Shown: positions 25,778 to 34,241 of the stretch, piece after piece | How the letters are laid out: each line of letters starts with the position of its first letter | Position numbering within the stretch: position 1 is the stretch's first letter | Assembly (NCBI RefSeq): GCF_004135585.1 | Contig: NZ_CP035502.1 | Span: 186,001-250,000 of the forward strand | DNA: 64,000 nt | Origin: Sphingosinicella sp. BN140058 | GTDB lineage: Bacteria > Pseudomonadota > Alphaproteobacteria > Sphingomonadales > Sphingomonadaceae | Direction: 5' to 3' | Notes under the pieces: model-generated | What the model saw: the letters and a program-made list of their open reading frames with translations, nothing else | The model's database searches: none | What the model was told of the DNA's origin: nothing | Translations under genes and position numbers: made by a program

Positions 25778-26074
25778 TTAGCGAACCCCAACCGCGGGTG
25801 AATCGGCGGGTTGAGCAGTGAGCGCAGCTGCTGTGGCATCCCCGATGGGCGCACGGGCGCTGAGCTGCGCGGCAACCGGATCTGCCTTCGTCGGTGCGAC
25901 GATGCCGTTGCCGCCGTCGACCGTCATCTCCTTGGCGGAGGACTCATTCATGCTGAAGAACGAGCTGAAGTGGCTGTAATCCTCGGGTCCGTAGACCTTG
26001 CCCTCTCCGTCGTCGAAAAGGCCGCAGCCGGCAACGAGGGCGAGGGGCAGCAGCGCTGCGACAATCTTCTTCAT
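25778..26074 (-). CDS. Small lipoprotein
   Basis: A 98-residue lipoprotein: MKKIVAALLPLALVAGC is a clear type II signal with the lipobox LVAGC, then an acidic mature chain rich in Ala and Ser. The function is unknown. GGAG lies 7 bases from the ATG at 26074. A TTG just upstream is disregarded. Confidence 0.75.
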   Translation of the reverse strand: MKKIVAALLPLALVAGCGLFDDGEGKVYGPEDYSHFSSFFSMNESSAKEMTVDGGNGIVAPTKADPVAAQLSARAPIGDATAAALTAQPADSPAVGVR

Positions 26075-26205
26075 CAACTTTCTCCGCTCTTTGACGAGGC
26101 CACGAGCGGAGAAAGTCTCAGATCGACATCCTCCATCCGCCCTGGGTCCCCTCGCATCTTAGCAGGAAAAATTGCGGCCGAAATGGGAAACACGGCGGCG
26201 GCGAG

Positions 26206-26409
26206 CTACCTGCTAGATTGCTCTTCCGCGATCGCGTCGCGTAGCTGCTGGATCTCCGCGAGGTCCAGAGTTTCGCCAGAAAAGGTGCTGCCCGCATTCG
26301 GCTTCTGGCGAGCCTCGAGAGCGGCGTCCATTTCTCCAAGCGCCTCAGGGGTGGCGAAGCTGAGGAGGTTCTCGTCAACGAGGACCTTGATCTGTCTGTA
26401 TGAAACCAT
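26206..26409 (-). CDS. Unknown small acidic protein
   Basis: A 67-residue protein, helical, with an N-terminal MVSYRQIKVLVDE segment. GGAG lies upstream of the ATG at 26409. The frame is open further upstream but lacks a site there. Confidence 0.6.
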   Translation of the reverse strand: MVSYRQIKVLVDENLLSFATPEALGEMDAALEARQKPNAGSTFSGETLDLAEIQQLRDAIAEEQSSR

Positions 26410-26864
26410 CTGAAAACTCCTACGCGTCCGAAGGACGCTTTCTCTCTTTTGAAGCGATAGAAGCGATAGCGCAACAGCAGAGAAGTGGCTTCGCTGCTGA
26501 GCGAGCCACGGCAAGCCCGCCGACATGCGAGCTCATTCTTAGGGACCAAACGGCGACGACGAGGACCTAGGTAGAAACGGTGATCGCGAGGTCGACGGGG
26601 ACGCTGGACAGCGCGATAATGGCGCCCGGGGATCAAGTTCCACAGCATCGTTGGGTTGTCTCATGGATGGAGTGTGGATAATGGTGAAGGCTCGTTAGGG
26701 AAAAGCTATGATCCCGAGCCGCGCTCCGTCAGCCGCCAAGAAACGGCACTTGCGCTGGCAAACGTACCCGGATAGCGCCTGATGGTTCAGGAATTTTGCA
26801 GGTAGCGCTTTCCCCGCACGTGGACGACAGCTACAATAGTTGCAATCTTTGGGAGGTACCGTCT
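26410..26864. other. Gene-free stretch upstream of the thrombospondin-repeat gene
   Basis: No supported gene. It contains a perfect DnaA-type box and presumably the promoter of the exoprotein gene. A 26-codon frame from 26707 has no ribosome binding site. Confidence 0.4.
26673..26681 (-). promoter_or_regulatory. Single DnaA-box match
   Basis: TGTGGATAA is the exact complement of the consensus TTATCCACA. It is isolated, so a replication role is not supported. Confidence 0.3.
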
Positions 26865-28718
26865 GTGGCGAAGATGATCGCTGGATTTTTTGCGGCAAGC
26901 GCGTTGGTCTTTCCCGGCGCAGCGGCGCTCGCGCAGGGAACGCCCGCGTTTCGGGTTCCGCTCGACCAGGTCACTTCCTCGCAGACGATGGATCCGGTCT
27001 ACGTTTGGCTGGATCAGGTGGGAACGTGCTCGACGACCTGCGGAACGGGCACTCGGACCACGACCTACCAGTGCCAGGACATCACTCAGTTGAGCGGCGG
27101 CAGCTACGGCCCGGCGGAGTCCGCTTCGTCGTGCACCGCCAACGTCGGTGCAGCTCCCGCAAATACGTCGCAGGCGTGCACGGTTCTGACGGGCTGCACT
27201 TATGATTGGGTGAAGCCTCCTGTGGTCCGGACTGTGCAGGCGGGTCGCGATCAATGCGGGACTGTGCGCTCGCAGTTCGATCCGTATTGCAAGCGATCGG
27301 ACAACACCGTGCTGGCCAACGGCGACCACGCAATGTGCATCAACGATCGCCCGGACTACGATCTGGTTGCAGCGGGCAACCCGGATGCGCTTGGGTACGA
27401 CCGCACCGTGACCGAGACTGCGGCTTGCACCGCGGCTTGGTCGGTGTCACCCACATGGAGCGCTTGGTCGAACGGAACCTGTTCGGCGACGACCACGCGG
27501 ACGCGCACTGTCGAGTGTAAGCAGGAATTTACGAACGCAACGCTCCCCGACAGCAGCTGCTCTGCGCCGAAGCCTGCGGCGACGGAAACGGGGAACTTCA
27601 GCACCTGCTCGTATGAGGTGGTCGGGTCGTGGTCTGCCTGGAGCTCGACGTGCAGCGCGAGCGCGACGTCGACCCGTAACGCGGAGTGCAGACGCAGCGA
27701 TGGTACAATCGTGGCCGATGGAGAGTGCACTAGCCGAGGGCTCGATATGTCCGAAAGCCGGACGTCGGGGCAGTTTGGAAGCTGCACCTACCAGGTAGTG
27801 GGGACTTGGTCTGGTTGGAACTCCACGTGCTCGGATAAGGCGACGCAGACCCGCAACGCGCAATGCGTGCGTAGCGACGGCGCCACCGTTGCCGACAGCG
27901 AGTGCACGAGCCGCGGCATGGATATGACAGAGACGCAGACCTCACAGCAGTTCGGCGGCTGCGCCGCCGCCTACGGCTCATGGAGCAGCTGCGCCAGCGG
28001 CACGCAGTCACGCAGTGTCGTCTGCAATGCGCCAGACGGTGCGCAGGTCCCCACGTCGTGGTGTGGCTTTTCTGGCAACGCGACGACGCAGAGCCAAACA
28101 TGTACTCCGACCGTGACTTATGCGTGGGAGAGCAGCTCCTGGGGTCCCTACAGCACCTGTTCCTCAGGGCAGCAGACGCAGACCCGATCTGTGGTGTGCC
28201 GTGGCTCCGACGGCACCGCTGCGCCCGACAGCTCCTGCACCGGCGCAAAGCCTGCCTCAGCGCAAAGCCAAGCCTGCACCGCTCCTGTCACCTATTCCTG
28301 GGAGATCGGCTCGTGGGGTCCTTACTCCGACTGCTCGACCACAGGGCAGCGGACGCAAACGCGGTCGGTGGTTTGCCGTGGCTCGGACGGCACCGCCGCC
28401 GCTGACAGCGCCTGCACCGATCCGAAACCTGCTACGGCGGACGCGAGCGCATGTCCCATTGTTGCATGTGGGTCTGTGGACGGGTCTGGCGAGCCGGTTT
28501 GGCAGTGGACCGGTGAAGCCTGGGAAGACTACGGCTTCCCGAATTGGGAGCCCGCAGGCGGCATGAATGGGAGCGGCCCGTCCGGGAGCTTCAACAAGGT
28601 CGAACAGACGCGGCGTTCGTTCGATCGCAAGAAGATGGTTTCCGGCATCACCGCCTATGGTCATGTGAATACTGACGGGAGTCGGTCGGGGCAGGAATCC
28701 TGCCCGTCTTCGGGGTGA
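26865..28718 (+). CDS. Secreted thrombospondin type 1 repeat protein, ends at an in-frame TGA
   Basis: A 617-residue Cys-rich exoprotein. The signal peptide (first 24 residues, ending in LAQ) is followed by about seven modules with the TSP1 pattern W-x-x-W ... C ... TRxxxC: WLDQVGTCSTTCGTGTRT first, three WSAW/WSGW modules in the middle, YGSWSSC, and two near-identical SWGPYSTC/SWGPYSDC modules last. Conserved cysteines between modules suggest disulfide-linked beta arms, as in eukaryotic adhesion proteins. A role in adhesion or host contact is plausible but unproven. GTG at 26865 has GGGAGG 8 bases upstream. The frame stays protein-like for 40 codons past the TGA at 28716. Confidence 0.85.
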   Translation: MAKMIAGFFAASALVFPGAAALAQGTPAFRVPLDQVTSSQTMDPVYVWLDQVGTCSTTCGTGTRTTTYQCQDITQLSGGSYGPAESASSCTANVGAAPANTSQACTVLTGCTYDWVKPPVVRTVQAGRDQCGTVRSQFDPYCKRSDNTVLANGDHAMCINDRPDYDLVAAGNPDALGYDRTVTETAACTAAWSVSPTWSAWSNGTCSATTTRTRTVECKQEFTNATLPDSSCSAPKPAATETGNFSTCSYEVVGSWSAWSSTCSASATSTRNAECRRSDGTIVADGECTSRGLDMSESRTSGQFGSCTYQVVGTWSGWNSTCSDKATQTRNAQCVRSDGATVADSECTSRGMDMTETQTSQQFGGCAAAYGSWSSCASGTQSRSVVCNAPDGAQVPTSWCGFSGNATTQSQTCTPTVTYAWESSSWGPYSTCSSGQQTQTRSVVCRGSDGTAAPDSSCTGAKPASAQSQACTAPVTYSWEIGSWGPYSDCSTTGQRTQTRSVVCRGSDGTAAADSACTDPKPATADASACPIVACGSVDGSGEPVWQWTGEAWEDYGFPNWEPAGGMNGSGPSGSFNKVEQTRRSFDRKKMVSGITAYGHVNTDGSRSGQESCPSSG

Positions 28719-28841
28719 GGGGCCGAGCCAGTAGGCGGTTGCGAGTATCCGTCTGGCTACCTGCCTGGGCAGTGTCAGGCGGAGGGCAACGGCTGGACGT
28801 GTGGAACCTTCCGCGTGGCATGTGAGGCGGACAAGACGTAA
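28719..28841 (+). pseudogene. In-frame coding continuation of the exoprotein beyond TGA
   Basis: In the same frame as the upstream gene, 40 codons follow the TGA and end at TAA 28839-28841. They encode a Cys-rich, aromatic segment (GGCEYPSGYLPGQCQAEG, then WTCGTFRVACEADKT) in keeping with the exoprotein. Either the TGA is a recent nonsense change or sequence error, or it is read through. Confidence 0.6.
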
Positions 28842-28868
28842 TCGATCGATCGAAGGTTGTGATAGCCG

Positions 28869-28908
28869 ATGGCGCCGAGGGTGGAATACCTCGGCGCCAT
28901 TTCTATTT
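28869..28908 (+). terminator. Terminator of the thrombospondin-repeat gene
   Basis: A 12-bp perfect stem ATGGCGCCGAGG with its complement is followed on the plus strand by TTCTATTT. It lies 27 bases after the downstream TAA rather than directly after the TGA, which supports the longer reading frame. Confidence 0.85.
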
Positions 28909-29229
28909 GCGGCGCCGGAGCGCCCGAGAGATGTGCCCACAGTATACGCCAACCGCGGCCCAGTAAGCCGCGAGCGGCGGCTTCTTCTTGCTCCACGATT
29001 TGTCGGCGCGCTCGCGGGCGTCCGCCTGTATCGCAAGCAAGATCGCCCTTACGGCTGCCGCCTCCCGGTCGGTAAGTTGCTCTATCGCGGTTCGCACGGC
29101 CGGCATGCCCAACACGGGGTTGCGAACTTCGAGGCGCGCGGAGCGAGCTCGCTCTGCTGACGGCGCTGGCAAGCTGATGGTGTCAGTAGCGGCGCAGTGG
29201 GCGCTTGGAGCGAAATCTTCGAATAGCAT
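28903..29229 (-). CDS. Unknown helical protein
   Basis: A 108-residue protein with a long helix (LTDREAAAVRAILLAIQADARER) and a basic C-terminus. No family recognised. AAAGGA is before the ATG. It converges with the exoprotein gene at the shared terminator. Confidence 0.6.
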   Translation of the reverse strand: MLFEDFAPSAHCAATDTISLPAPSAERARSARLEVRNPVLGMPAVRTAIEQLTDREAAAVRAILLAIQADARERADKSWSKKKPPLAAYWAAVGVYCGHISRALRRRK

Positions 29230-29400
29230 GGGGATCCTTTCAGCCGCAGACGATTGGCCGGGACGGTGAACTTGGATCAGCAGCGAGGCGCAACAGGGCG
29301 GCGCGCCGCCGTTTCTTACCGAACCGACGAGACGCTGCCCACTGCGGGAGCATGCTTAAAGGGTGTGAGGAGCTAGCCGGACCACGGCGAGCGCGACCGC

Positions 29401-29679
29401 TTAGGCGGGCATCGTCCAGCCGAAGAATAGATAAACGCCGCGGTCGACCGGAATGCAGCCGGCGGGTGCGCGCGCTCCAAAGATGGGCGAAGTCTCGTCG
29501 CGGAGCAAACGAGCGGCGACTTCCTCCGGGTGCTGACCTGGCGCTCGGTCGACGAGCAGGAAGCGGTCCTTCAAGCCAAGGCCCCTTGGCGGGTAAGACG
29601 CCATGTCCTGGAGCCCACCGGAGAGAAAGGCGTCTCCGTGGTCCTCGCCGGTGACGGTCTGAATGAAGGTCGTGGTCAT
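29401..29679 (-). CDS. Unknown small protein
   Basis: A 92-residue soluble protein (opens MTTTFIQTVTGED, ends GVYLFFGWTMPA). No family recognised. AGGA is upstream of the ATG at 29679. Longer frames further upstream read through the end of the tonB-like gene. Confidence 0.6.
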   Translation of the reverse strand: MTTTFIQTVTGEDHGDAFLSGGLQDMASYPPRGLGLKDRFLLVDRAPGQHPEEVAARLLRDETSPIFGARAPAGCIPVDRGVYLFFGWTMPA

Positions 29680-29740
29680 GTCGCAATCCTGTGGGCGGCA
29701 GAAGTCATCCCGCCGTCGATGTGTTCCCGAGTGAGGGGCG

Positions 29741-30670
29741 TCAGGCCCGAGGTTGTGAGCCAGCCGGTGCCGGCTCGTCCGCGACATCTGCTGGCGGCAT
29801 GACGAGCGGTGCGGCCGGCAGGACGCTGGAGAAGATCTGCACGTCGACCTCGCGCCAGTATGGGTAAAGGGTCGGCGGTAGTTGGATCGGAGCACAGCGG
29901 GTTACCGCATCGAGAGCTGCGATCTCGAAAGCATTCGGCTCGGTGATCGTCTCGGCGGTCTCGTCAACGAACCGGGTGATCGTCGGCTCAGACATCAGCG
30001 AGCCGTCCCGGTCGAAGGATGCTGTCATGATGATGGAGAGATTGGCCGGAAACTCGATCTCCGGAGCAGTCCAGCAGGCGCGGATCTGGGTCGCGACTGC
30101 ATTGCCAACCGCGGCGGCAAGATCGCCGTCGAGACCAGTCCCGTCCCCGTGCGTCTTGGCTCCCAAGGCAATTGATCCGGTTCCCTGCACCAGCGCAAGG
30201 CGGGCCTCCGGAGCCTGGGCGGCCAGCACTGCAGGCGACTTGGCCGGTGCAGGCACCTCCGACTTGAGCGGAGAGTCCGGAAGTGGCTTGGGATCGGGGT
30301 CGGCGACGTCCGGCTCGACAGGCTTCACCTCTTGCGCTTCGGCAGCGGGCTTTTCAACGGGCTTCGGAGGAGCGGAGTCGCCGTCGGGGCTCCCCGCAGG
30401 AGGTGCCGACGACAGGTTGATGAAGGTGATATCAAGCGCCGGAGTGCGGCCGGATGGCGGAAGCGGGTCTGCGAACCGCAGGGTTACGAGAACGATCGCC
30501 AAAGCATGGACTGCAACGGTGCCGAACAGGCCCGCTCGCTCCTTGGTGAAGCCGAAGATCAAGCGACGGCGAGAACCCGGCTGGCCTGCCTCGCGCGCGA
30601 GCTCACCAACGAGTTGATGCTCGTGGTCGTAGCCAGCGGCCGCGTGCAATGTTCCGACGTCGATCGACAT
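29741..30670 (-). CDS. TonB/TolA-like energy-transducer protein
   Basis: A 309-residue inner-membrane-anchored periplasmic protein. A basic cytoplasmic N-terminus (1-46) is followed by one membrane helix (about 48-66), a Pro/Lys/Glu-rich extended region (about 75-155) typical of TonB/TolA spacers, and a globular C-terminal domain (about 190-295) with two Cys residues (IRACW and TRCAP). TonB links the ExbBD motor to outer-membrane receptors; TolA does the same for the Tol system. No exbBD, tolQR or receptor gene is in the window, so it would use a host motor. GAGGCGAAAAGATC, shared with the region before 2292, lies upstream. Confidence 0.75.
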   Translation of the reverse strand: MSIDVGTLHAAAGYDHEHQLVGELAREAGQPGSRRRLIFGFTKERAGLFGTVAVHALAIVLVTLRFADPLPPSGRTPALDITFINLSSAPPAGSPDGDSAPPKPVEKPAAEAQEVKPVEPDVADPDPKPLPDSPLKSEVPAPAKSPAVLAAQAPEARLALVQGTGSIALGAKTHGDGTGLDGDLAAAVGNAVATQIRACWTAPEIEFPANLSIIMTASFDRDGSLMSEPTITRFVDETAETITEPNAFEIAALDAVTRCAPIQLPPTLYPYWREVDVQIFSSVLPAAPLVMPPADVADEPAPAGSQPRA

Positions 30671-30744
30671 GTTTATCCCCGTGATATCTAAATAGACGAT
30701 CTTCAGAGCGCTTTCGCGAAGGAGGCGAAAAGATCGCTCTGGCG

Positions 30745-31242
30745 TCAGCGACGGATGAGCGTCTGGGCCAGCCGCCAGACAAGGTGCGACAATGAGGTGA
30801 GCAAAACCCCTGCCGCGACGGGAACGACCTTCCCGGTCTCTCCCCAGCGAGCCTCGAACAGGTTTCGACAGTAGGCGCCGCTCTGGAGCCAGTAACTGGA
30901 GAAGCTCGCTTCGCAGTCTGGTACGGGAGGCGCGCTCGTGTAGAGCACAGTTCGAACAATGAACGCGGCAGCTCCCGTGCCAAGGACCAGGTGGGCCGCG
31001 TCGATCGGGACGTTCCGAGAGCCCGGACGGATGAAAGCGAAGACCGTCAGAAGCGACGGCAGGTAGAAGATCCATGCCGCGGTCCAGGGCACGTCCCCGG
31101 CGGCACGCGGAGCCGCCTCAAGCAGAAGGGACAGCACCAGGAGGAAGAGACTCCAGCCGATTCCCACGCGGATCAGCTCGCAACCTTGGCTGGTCGTCCT
31201 TGGGTGCGCTTCGCTGGTATCGTAAGCGGGGACGAGCGCCAT
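30745..31242 (-). CDS. Inner-membrane protein of unknown function
   Basis: A 165-residue protein with four hydrophobic segments (about 26-44, 55-70, 83-102 and 140-158). A pair of Cys residues sits in the loop between the third and fourth (VPDCEAS and AYCRN). No family recognised. It is 74 bases upstream of the TonB-like gene and may be its partner. Confidence 0.65.
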   Translation of the reverse strand: MALVPAYDTSEAHPRTTSQGCELIRVGIGWSLFLLVLSLLLEAAPRAAGDVPWTAAWIFYLPSLLTVFAFIRPGSRNVPIDAAHLVLGTGAAAFIVRTVLYTSAPPVPDCEASFSSYWLQSGAYCRNLFEARWGETGKVVPVAAGVLLTSLSHLVWRLAQTLIRR

Positions 31243-31331
31243 CGCACCCTCTTTCCTTCATTGCTGAAACTCAGGGCATGCCTACAAAGGCCTGGATCCT
31301 TGTATATATACGGCGAAACCTCGCCGGGCGA

Positions 31332-31351
31332 GAAAAATCCTCGAAAGATCC
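31332..31351. promoter_or_regulatory. Tandem GAAAAATCC/GAAAGATCC pair, 11-bp phase
   Basis: GAAAAATCC at 31332-31340 and GAAAGATCC at 31343-31351 are two copies of one 9-mer, exactly 11 bases apart. They lie between the divergent membrane protein gene (start 31242) and the secreted protein gene (start 31412). Confidence 0.55.
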
Positions 31352-31411
31352 ACAATCTGCGTCTACAACGACTAAGGCGCCACGGGCGCAAGGCACCAGT
31401 GGGAGTAGTGT

Positions 31412-31816
31412 ATGCGGATGGGTCGGAGCTTGCTCGCGGGTGTCGTCACCTTGGGTGTTGCCACGTCGCAAGCCGCTGTTTCGGCGCCTCGACAAGCAGC
31501 GGAACTTGACGCTGCGGGCGAGCAAAACCGTGCGCACGTCATCGGCTCTGAATTCAACTACTCCGGGGTGCTTGCGACCGAACTTGGAAAGTCGCTCGAG
31601 CAGGGCAGTCAGGATCAGGCGCCGACCGTCCTGAAACCAGCGCCTGCGAGGCCGGAGCCCGCAGCGAGCCCGGGAAGCCTAGAGGCGCGACCTGGCAAGC
31701 GGGTGAAGAGCAGGAAAGCCGCGCTTGCGGCGGCGGTCGACGAAGCGACACGAGCCGACAGTCGGAACCGGTCTGCTGCGGCGACGCGCCCTGAGCGCAG
31801 TCCGGTAGGGATGTAA
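31412..31816 (+). CDS. Secreted basic protein of unknown function
   Basis: A 134-residue protein. The signal peptide (first 24 residues, ending in VSA) is followed by a Pro/Ala-rich, strongly basic mature chain (RPGKRVKSRKAAL), probably disordered. No family recognised. GGGAG is before the ATG. Confidence 0.65.
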   Translation: MRMGRSLLAGVVTLGVATSQAAVSAPRQAAELDAAGEQNRAHVIGSEFNYSGVLATELGKSLEQGSQDQAPTVLKPAPARPEPAASPGSLEARPGKRVKSRKAALAAAVDEATRADSRNRSAAATRPERSPVGM

Positions 31817-31854
31817 ACCCGCTCAGGAAGAAATCAGGATATTTTTCAAGAGGG

Positions 31855-31884
31855 TTGCGGCGGGCGTTTGCACCCTCATACAAT
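31855..31884 (+). promoter_or_regulatory. Sigma-70-like promoter
   Basis: TTGCGG and TACAAT are separated by 18 bases in front of the gene at 31911. The leader would be about 20 nucleotides. Confidence 0.5.
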
Positions 31885-31887
31885 TAT

Positions 31888-31903
31888 CCTCCGATAGAGG
31901 AGG
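31888..31903 (+). promoter_or_regulatory. Hairpin that can mask the ribosome binding site
   Basis: CCTCC at 31888-31892 can pair with GGAGG at 31899-31903 across a six-base loop. GGAGG is the ribosome binding site of the gene starting at 31911. Confidence 0.45.
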
Positions 31904-31910
31904 CAGCCAT

Positions 31911-32171
31911 ATGATCGCGAACGTAGCTGTTGTAGACACGCTCCCGAGCCTTGCGATTGAGGATCGAGAGTTCCCCGGCGCGACGCGTCGTGGCGCATCG
32001 CACCCCTCCGAGATTCAGGCGATGCAGGCGCGCAACCCGCGCCAGCCTATTCGGGAAGCTCTGGCGATAGTCGAGATGCGGCAGCGGGCTCGGGATTGGC
32101 GGGACGATGTCGATCGGCGCCGCGGGGCCGGACTGCCTCTGCCGCTCATCGAGAAGCAGCCTGATCTCTAG
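31911..32171 (+). CDS. Unknown small basic protein
   Basis: An 86-residue protein, Arg-rich and helical (MRQRARDWRDDVDRRRGAG), with no family recognised. It has a strong site and a visible promoter. Its stop overlaps the stop region of the convergent DNA ligase gene by 4 bases. Confidence 0.65.
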   Translation: MIANVAVVDTLPSLAIEDREFPGATRRGASHPSEIQAMQARNPRQPIREALAIVEMRQRARDWRDDVDRRRGAGLPLPLIEKQPDL

Positions 32172-33055
32172 AGATCGTTGAGGAGCAGCTCTCGAACGCT
32201 TGCGTGTCGGAGCTTGTCGCTCCCCTTGAGGTAGCTGACGCGGACCGAGAGAAGCGGACGCTGCCAGGCGGCGGACATCTGTTTTGGCATAGGAATGGGT
32301 GAATCCACCGTGCTGAGCGCGCTTGCGGCCTCCCAGAAGATCGATCGCGTTTCCCCGCCGAGGTTGACCATCGCCATGCCGGCGTATTCGAGCCCTTCCG
32401 CCGTCTCCCGTGCAAGAAGGGCAAACGGCGCCGCGTCGCCGCGGATCGTGCCGATCACCCGGAGAATGGCTTCAGCGTAGCATTTGACCTTCAGCCACGA
32501 TTTTGAAGGTCCGCTCCGGTAGCGGCTACTCCGCTTTTTCGAGACGATGCCCTCCAGTTCGATGCCGTCAGCAGCGGCGAAAAGGGCGCGGCCGTCATCC
32601 ACCGCCTCGCTGAACTGAATGCAGGATGTCGGGTTGTGCGCGCCGACGAGATCCTCCAACCTCCGGCGGCGCTCGATGAGCGGTTCGCGGCGGAGATCCT
32701 GACCATCAAGGTGGAGCAGGTCGAACGCCATGAAGACGAGACTGTCTGGTCGACGAGCAAGCGCACCGCGAAGCCCATGAAAGTCGGAGCGCCCCTGAGC
32801 GTCCTGCAGGATGATCTCGCCGTCCAGTATCGCAGACTGGCACCTGATCTTCGACGCCGCGGCTGCTGTCGGCCGGTATTTGGAGGTCCAGTCGTGCCCG
32901 TTGCGGGTAAAGAGGCGGGCGGCCCGCTGCTCGAGCACGATCAGCGTACGGTAGCCGTCGTACTTGATCTCGTGCTGCCAAGCCTCGCCGTCGGGCGGCT
33001 CTGGCGCAAGCGTGGGCGCCTGGGGAACGATGAACCCGAGGGGCGCCGACGTCAT
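32168..33055 (-). CDS. ATP-dependent DNA ligase (LigD ligase-domain type)
   Basis: A 295-residue ligase that seals nicks by adenylating its lysine. Motif I is EIKYDGYR with Lys31; the other motifs are ILDGEI (III), VFMAFDLLHLDG (IIIa), GIVSKKRSSRYRSGPS (IV) and WLKVKC (V). A short OB domain fills the C-terminus. It matches the ligase module of LigD without the nuclease and polymerase modules, as in stand-alone plasmid and phage enzymes. Most bacteria rely on NAD-dependent LigA, so this enzyme is an addition, probably for repair or end joining. Confidence 0.94.
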   Translation of the reverse strand: MTSAPLGFIVPQAPTLAPEPPDGEAWQHEIKYDGYRTLIVLEQRAARLFTRNGHDWTSKYRPTAAAASKIRCQSAILDGEIILQDAQGRSDFHGLRGALARRPDSLVFMAFDLLHLDGQDLRREPLIERRRRLEDLVGAHNPTSCIQFSEAVDDGRALFAAADGIELEGIVSKKRSSRYRSGPSKSWLKVKCYAEAILRVIGTIRGDAAPFALLARETAEGLEYAGMAMVNLGGETRSIFWEAASALSTVDSPIPMPKQMSAAWQRPLLSVRVSYLKGSDKLRHASVRELLLNDL

Positions 33056-33153
33056 GACGCGAGAAAGTAGCGCGAGAAGCCGCTCATCCGGCGGGGCTAA
33101 CGTTCAGCTTTGCTTTTGTCGACTCTGGTTGGCGACGTCGGGCTTTCGGCCTT

Positions 33154-33747
33154 TCAGCCGGGGCCCACCTCGCCGCTCGCATAGTCACGCCAGAGCACTT
33201 GCTCGGCGTCTTCGAGATTGGCCGCGAAGCCGTCCCAGTTGCCGATGATCATGTACCAGGTGTCGTCGGCGCGCTTCTCGATCCAGCCGGGCTCGTAGAC
33301 GCGGCCGGGGATGGGGTCGGGGTTGTCCGAGGGGTAAAGCTGCGTGGTATCGAGAACTGAGGGATCTCGAAGGTCCTCGATGTCGCGGCCGGTAGCGCGC
33401 CATTCCTCGAAGGTCACGTGTCCCGGCGAGGAAAAAGGGCTGTCGACATCTGGCAAGTTGTTGAGGGGCAGGGTGCCGGTCGCAGCATCGCCGTCGATGC
33501 CTTCCTCGGAAGAGCCGATTTGGATTTGAACGTCATAGCCGCGCTCTAGGAGTGGAGCGAAAGCCAATCGTAGGTGCTCTTCGACTGCCGCCGGATCGCG
33601 TGTGTCGACGTCGTCGGGAATAGCCGGCTTTACCGCGATGCTGATGGCCAGTCCGTCTCGATGGGTTGAGAGCGCGGTGAACATGAAGGATGCGTGCTGG
33701 ACGCTTGCTGGAGTGTCGTGTTCGATCTGGAATGTGCCGGCGCGCAT
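33154..33747 (-). CDS. Unknown acidic protein
   Basis: A 197-residue soluble protein with an acidic, Asp-rich chain. The N-terminal half contains a beta pair ending in YDVQIQIGSSEEG, and the C-terminal half is aromatic (DDTWYMIIGNWDGFAAN). No family recognised. It begins a long block of small minus-strand unknowns (33.1-38.7 kb). Confidence 0.6.
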   Translation of the reverse strand: MRAGTFQIEHDTPASVQHASFMFTALSTHRDGLAISIAVKPAIPDDVDTRDPAAVEEHLRLAFAPLLERGYDVQIQIGSSEEGIDGDAATGTLPLNNLPDVDSPFSSPGHVTFEEWRATGRDIEDLRDPSVLDTTQLYPSDNPDPIPGRVYEPGWIEKRADDTWYMIIGNWDGFAANLEDAEQVLWRDYASGEVGPG

Positions 33748-33782
33748 GGTCTGGGCCCAATCGATTGAGGAAGAGAGGCTGT

Positions 33783-34013
33783 TCAGAAGGCAGCGGCGAC
33801 AACAGCGTCGTCGACTCGCACCTCGAGGAGGTGCGTGCTGTCGATGTCGTCCGCGTGGAGGCCTCGCTCGTTCACAAGGGCGACGAGGGTGTCACGGTCG
33901 GGAACTCCCGCGGCCAAGTTGGCAGTGACGGTCACACGCATGGTCACCTCGTAGACGGCGTCGACGCGTTCCAAAAGGTCTTCGCGGCTGTTTTCAGAAA
34001 TGCGGTCGGTCAT
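33783..34013 (-). CDS. Unknown small acidic protein
   Basis: A 76-residue protein with a ferredoxin-like alternation of strands and helices (VYEVTMRVTVTANL, LLEVRVDDAVV). No family recognised. AGAGAA lies upstream of the ATG. Confidence 0.6.
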   Translation of the reverse strand: MTDRISENSREDLLERVDAVYEVTMRVTVTANLAAGVPDRDTLVALVNERGLHADDIDSTHLLEVRVDDAVVAAAF

Positions 34014-34028
34014 GAAGGTTCTCTCGGA

Positions 34029-34241
34029 TCAGAGGGAGAGTTGCAGGAGTTCGCGTCGCCGAGCGGTCCACGCTTCGATCCAGCGCTGAGCCAGGTGGGC
34101 CGCTCCGTCGCCAACGCGGTAACCGGCAATGAGCTGCTGGTAGGTTTCGCAAGCGGCCGGGATGCATGGGTCTTCGCGCTCTGCCGCGGAGTGTCCCGCC
34201 GCCCGGGCAGCGTCCTCAGACGCAGGAGTGACCTTGCTCAT
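34029..34241 (-). CDS. Unknown small helical protein
   Basis: A 70-residue helical protein (starts MSKVTPASEDAARAAG). Its ATG overlaps the TAA of the frameshifted upstream gene (TAATG), which only makes sense if that gene is read in the shifted frame. No family recognised. Confidence 0.6.
   Translation of the reverse strand: MSKVTPASEDAARAAGHSAAEREDPCIPAACETYQQLIAGYRVGDGAAHLAQRWIEAWTARRRELLQLSL

Noticed and set aside
26673..26681. Possible replication origin at the DnaA box
   Set aside because: One box only, with no iterons, AT-rich unwinding element or replication gene in the vicinity.
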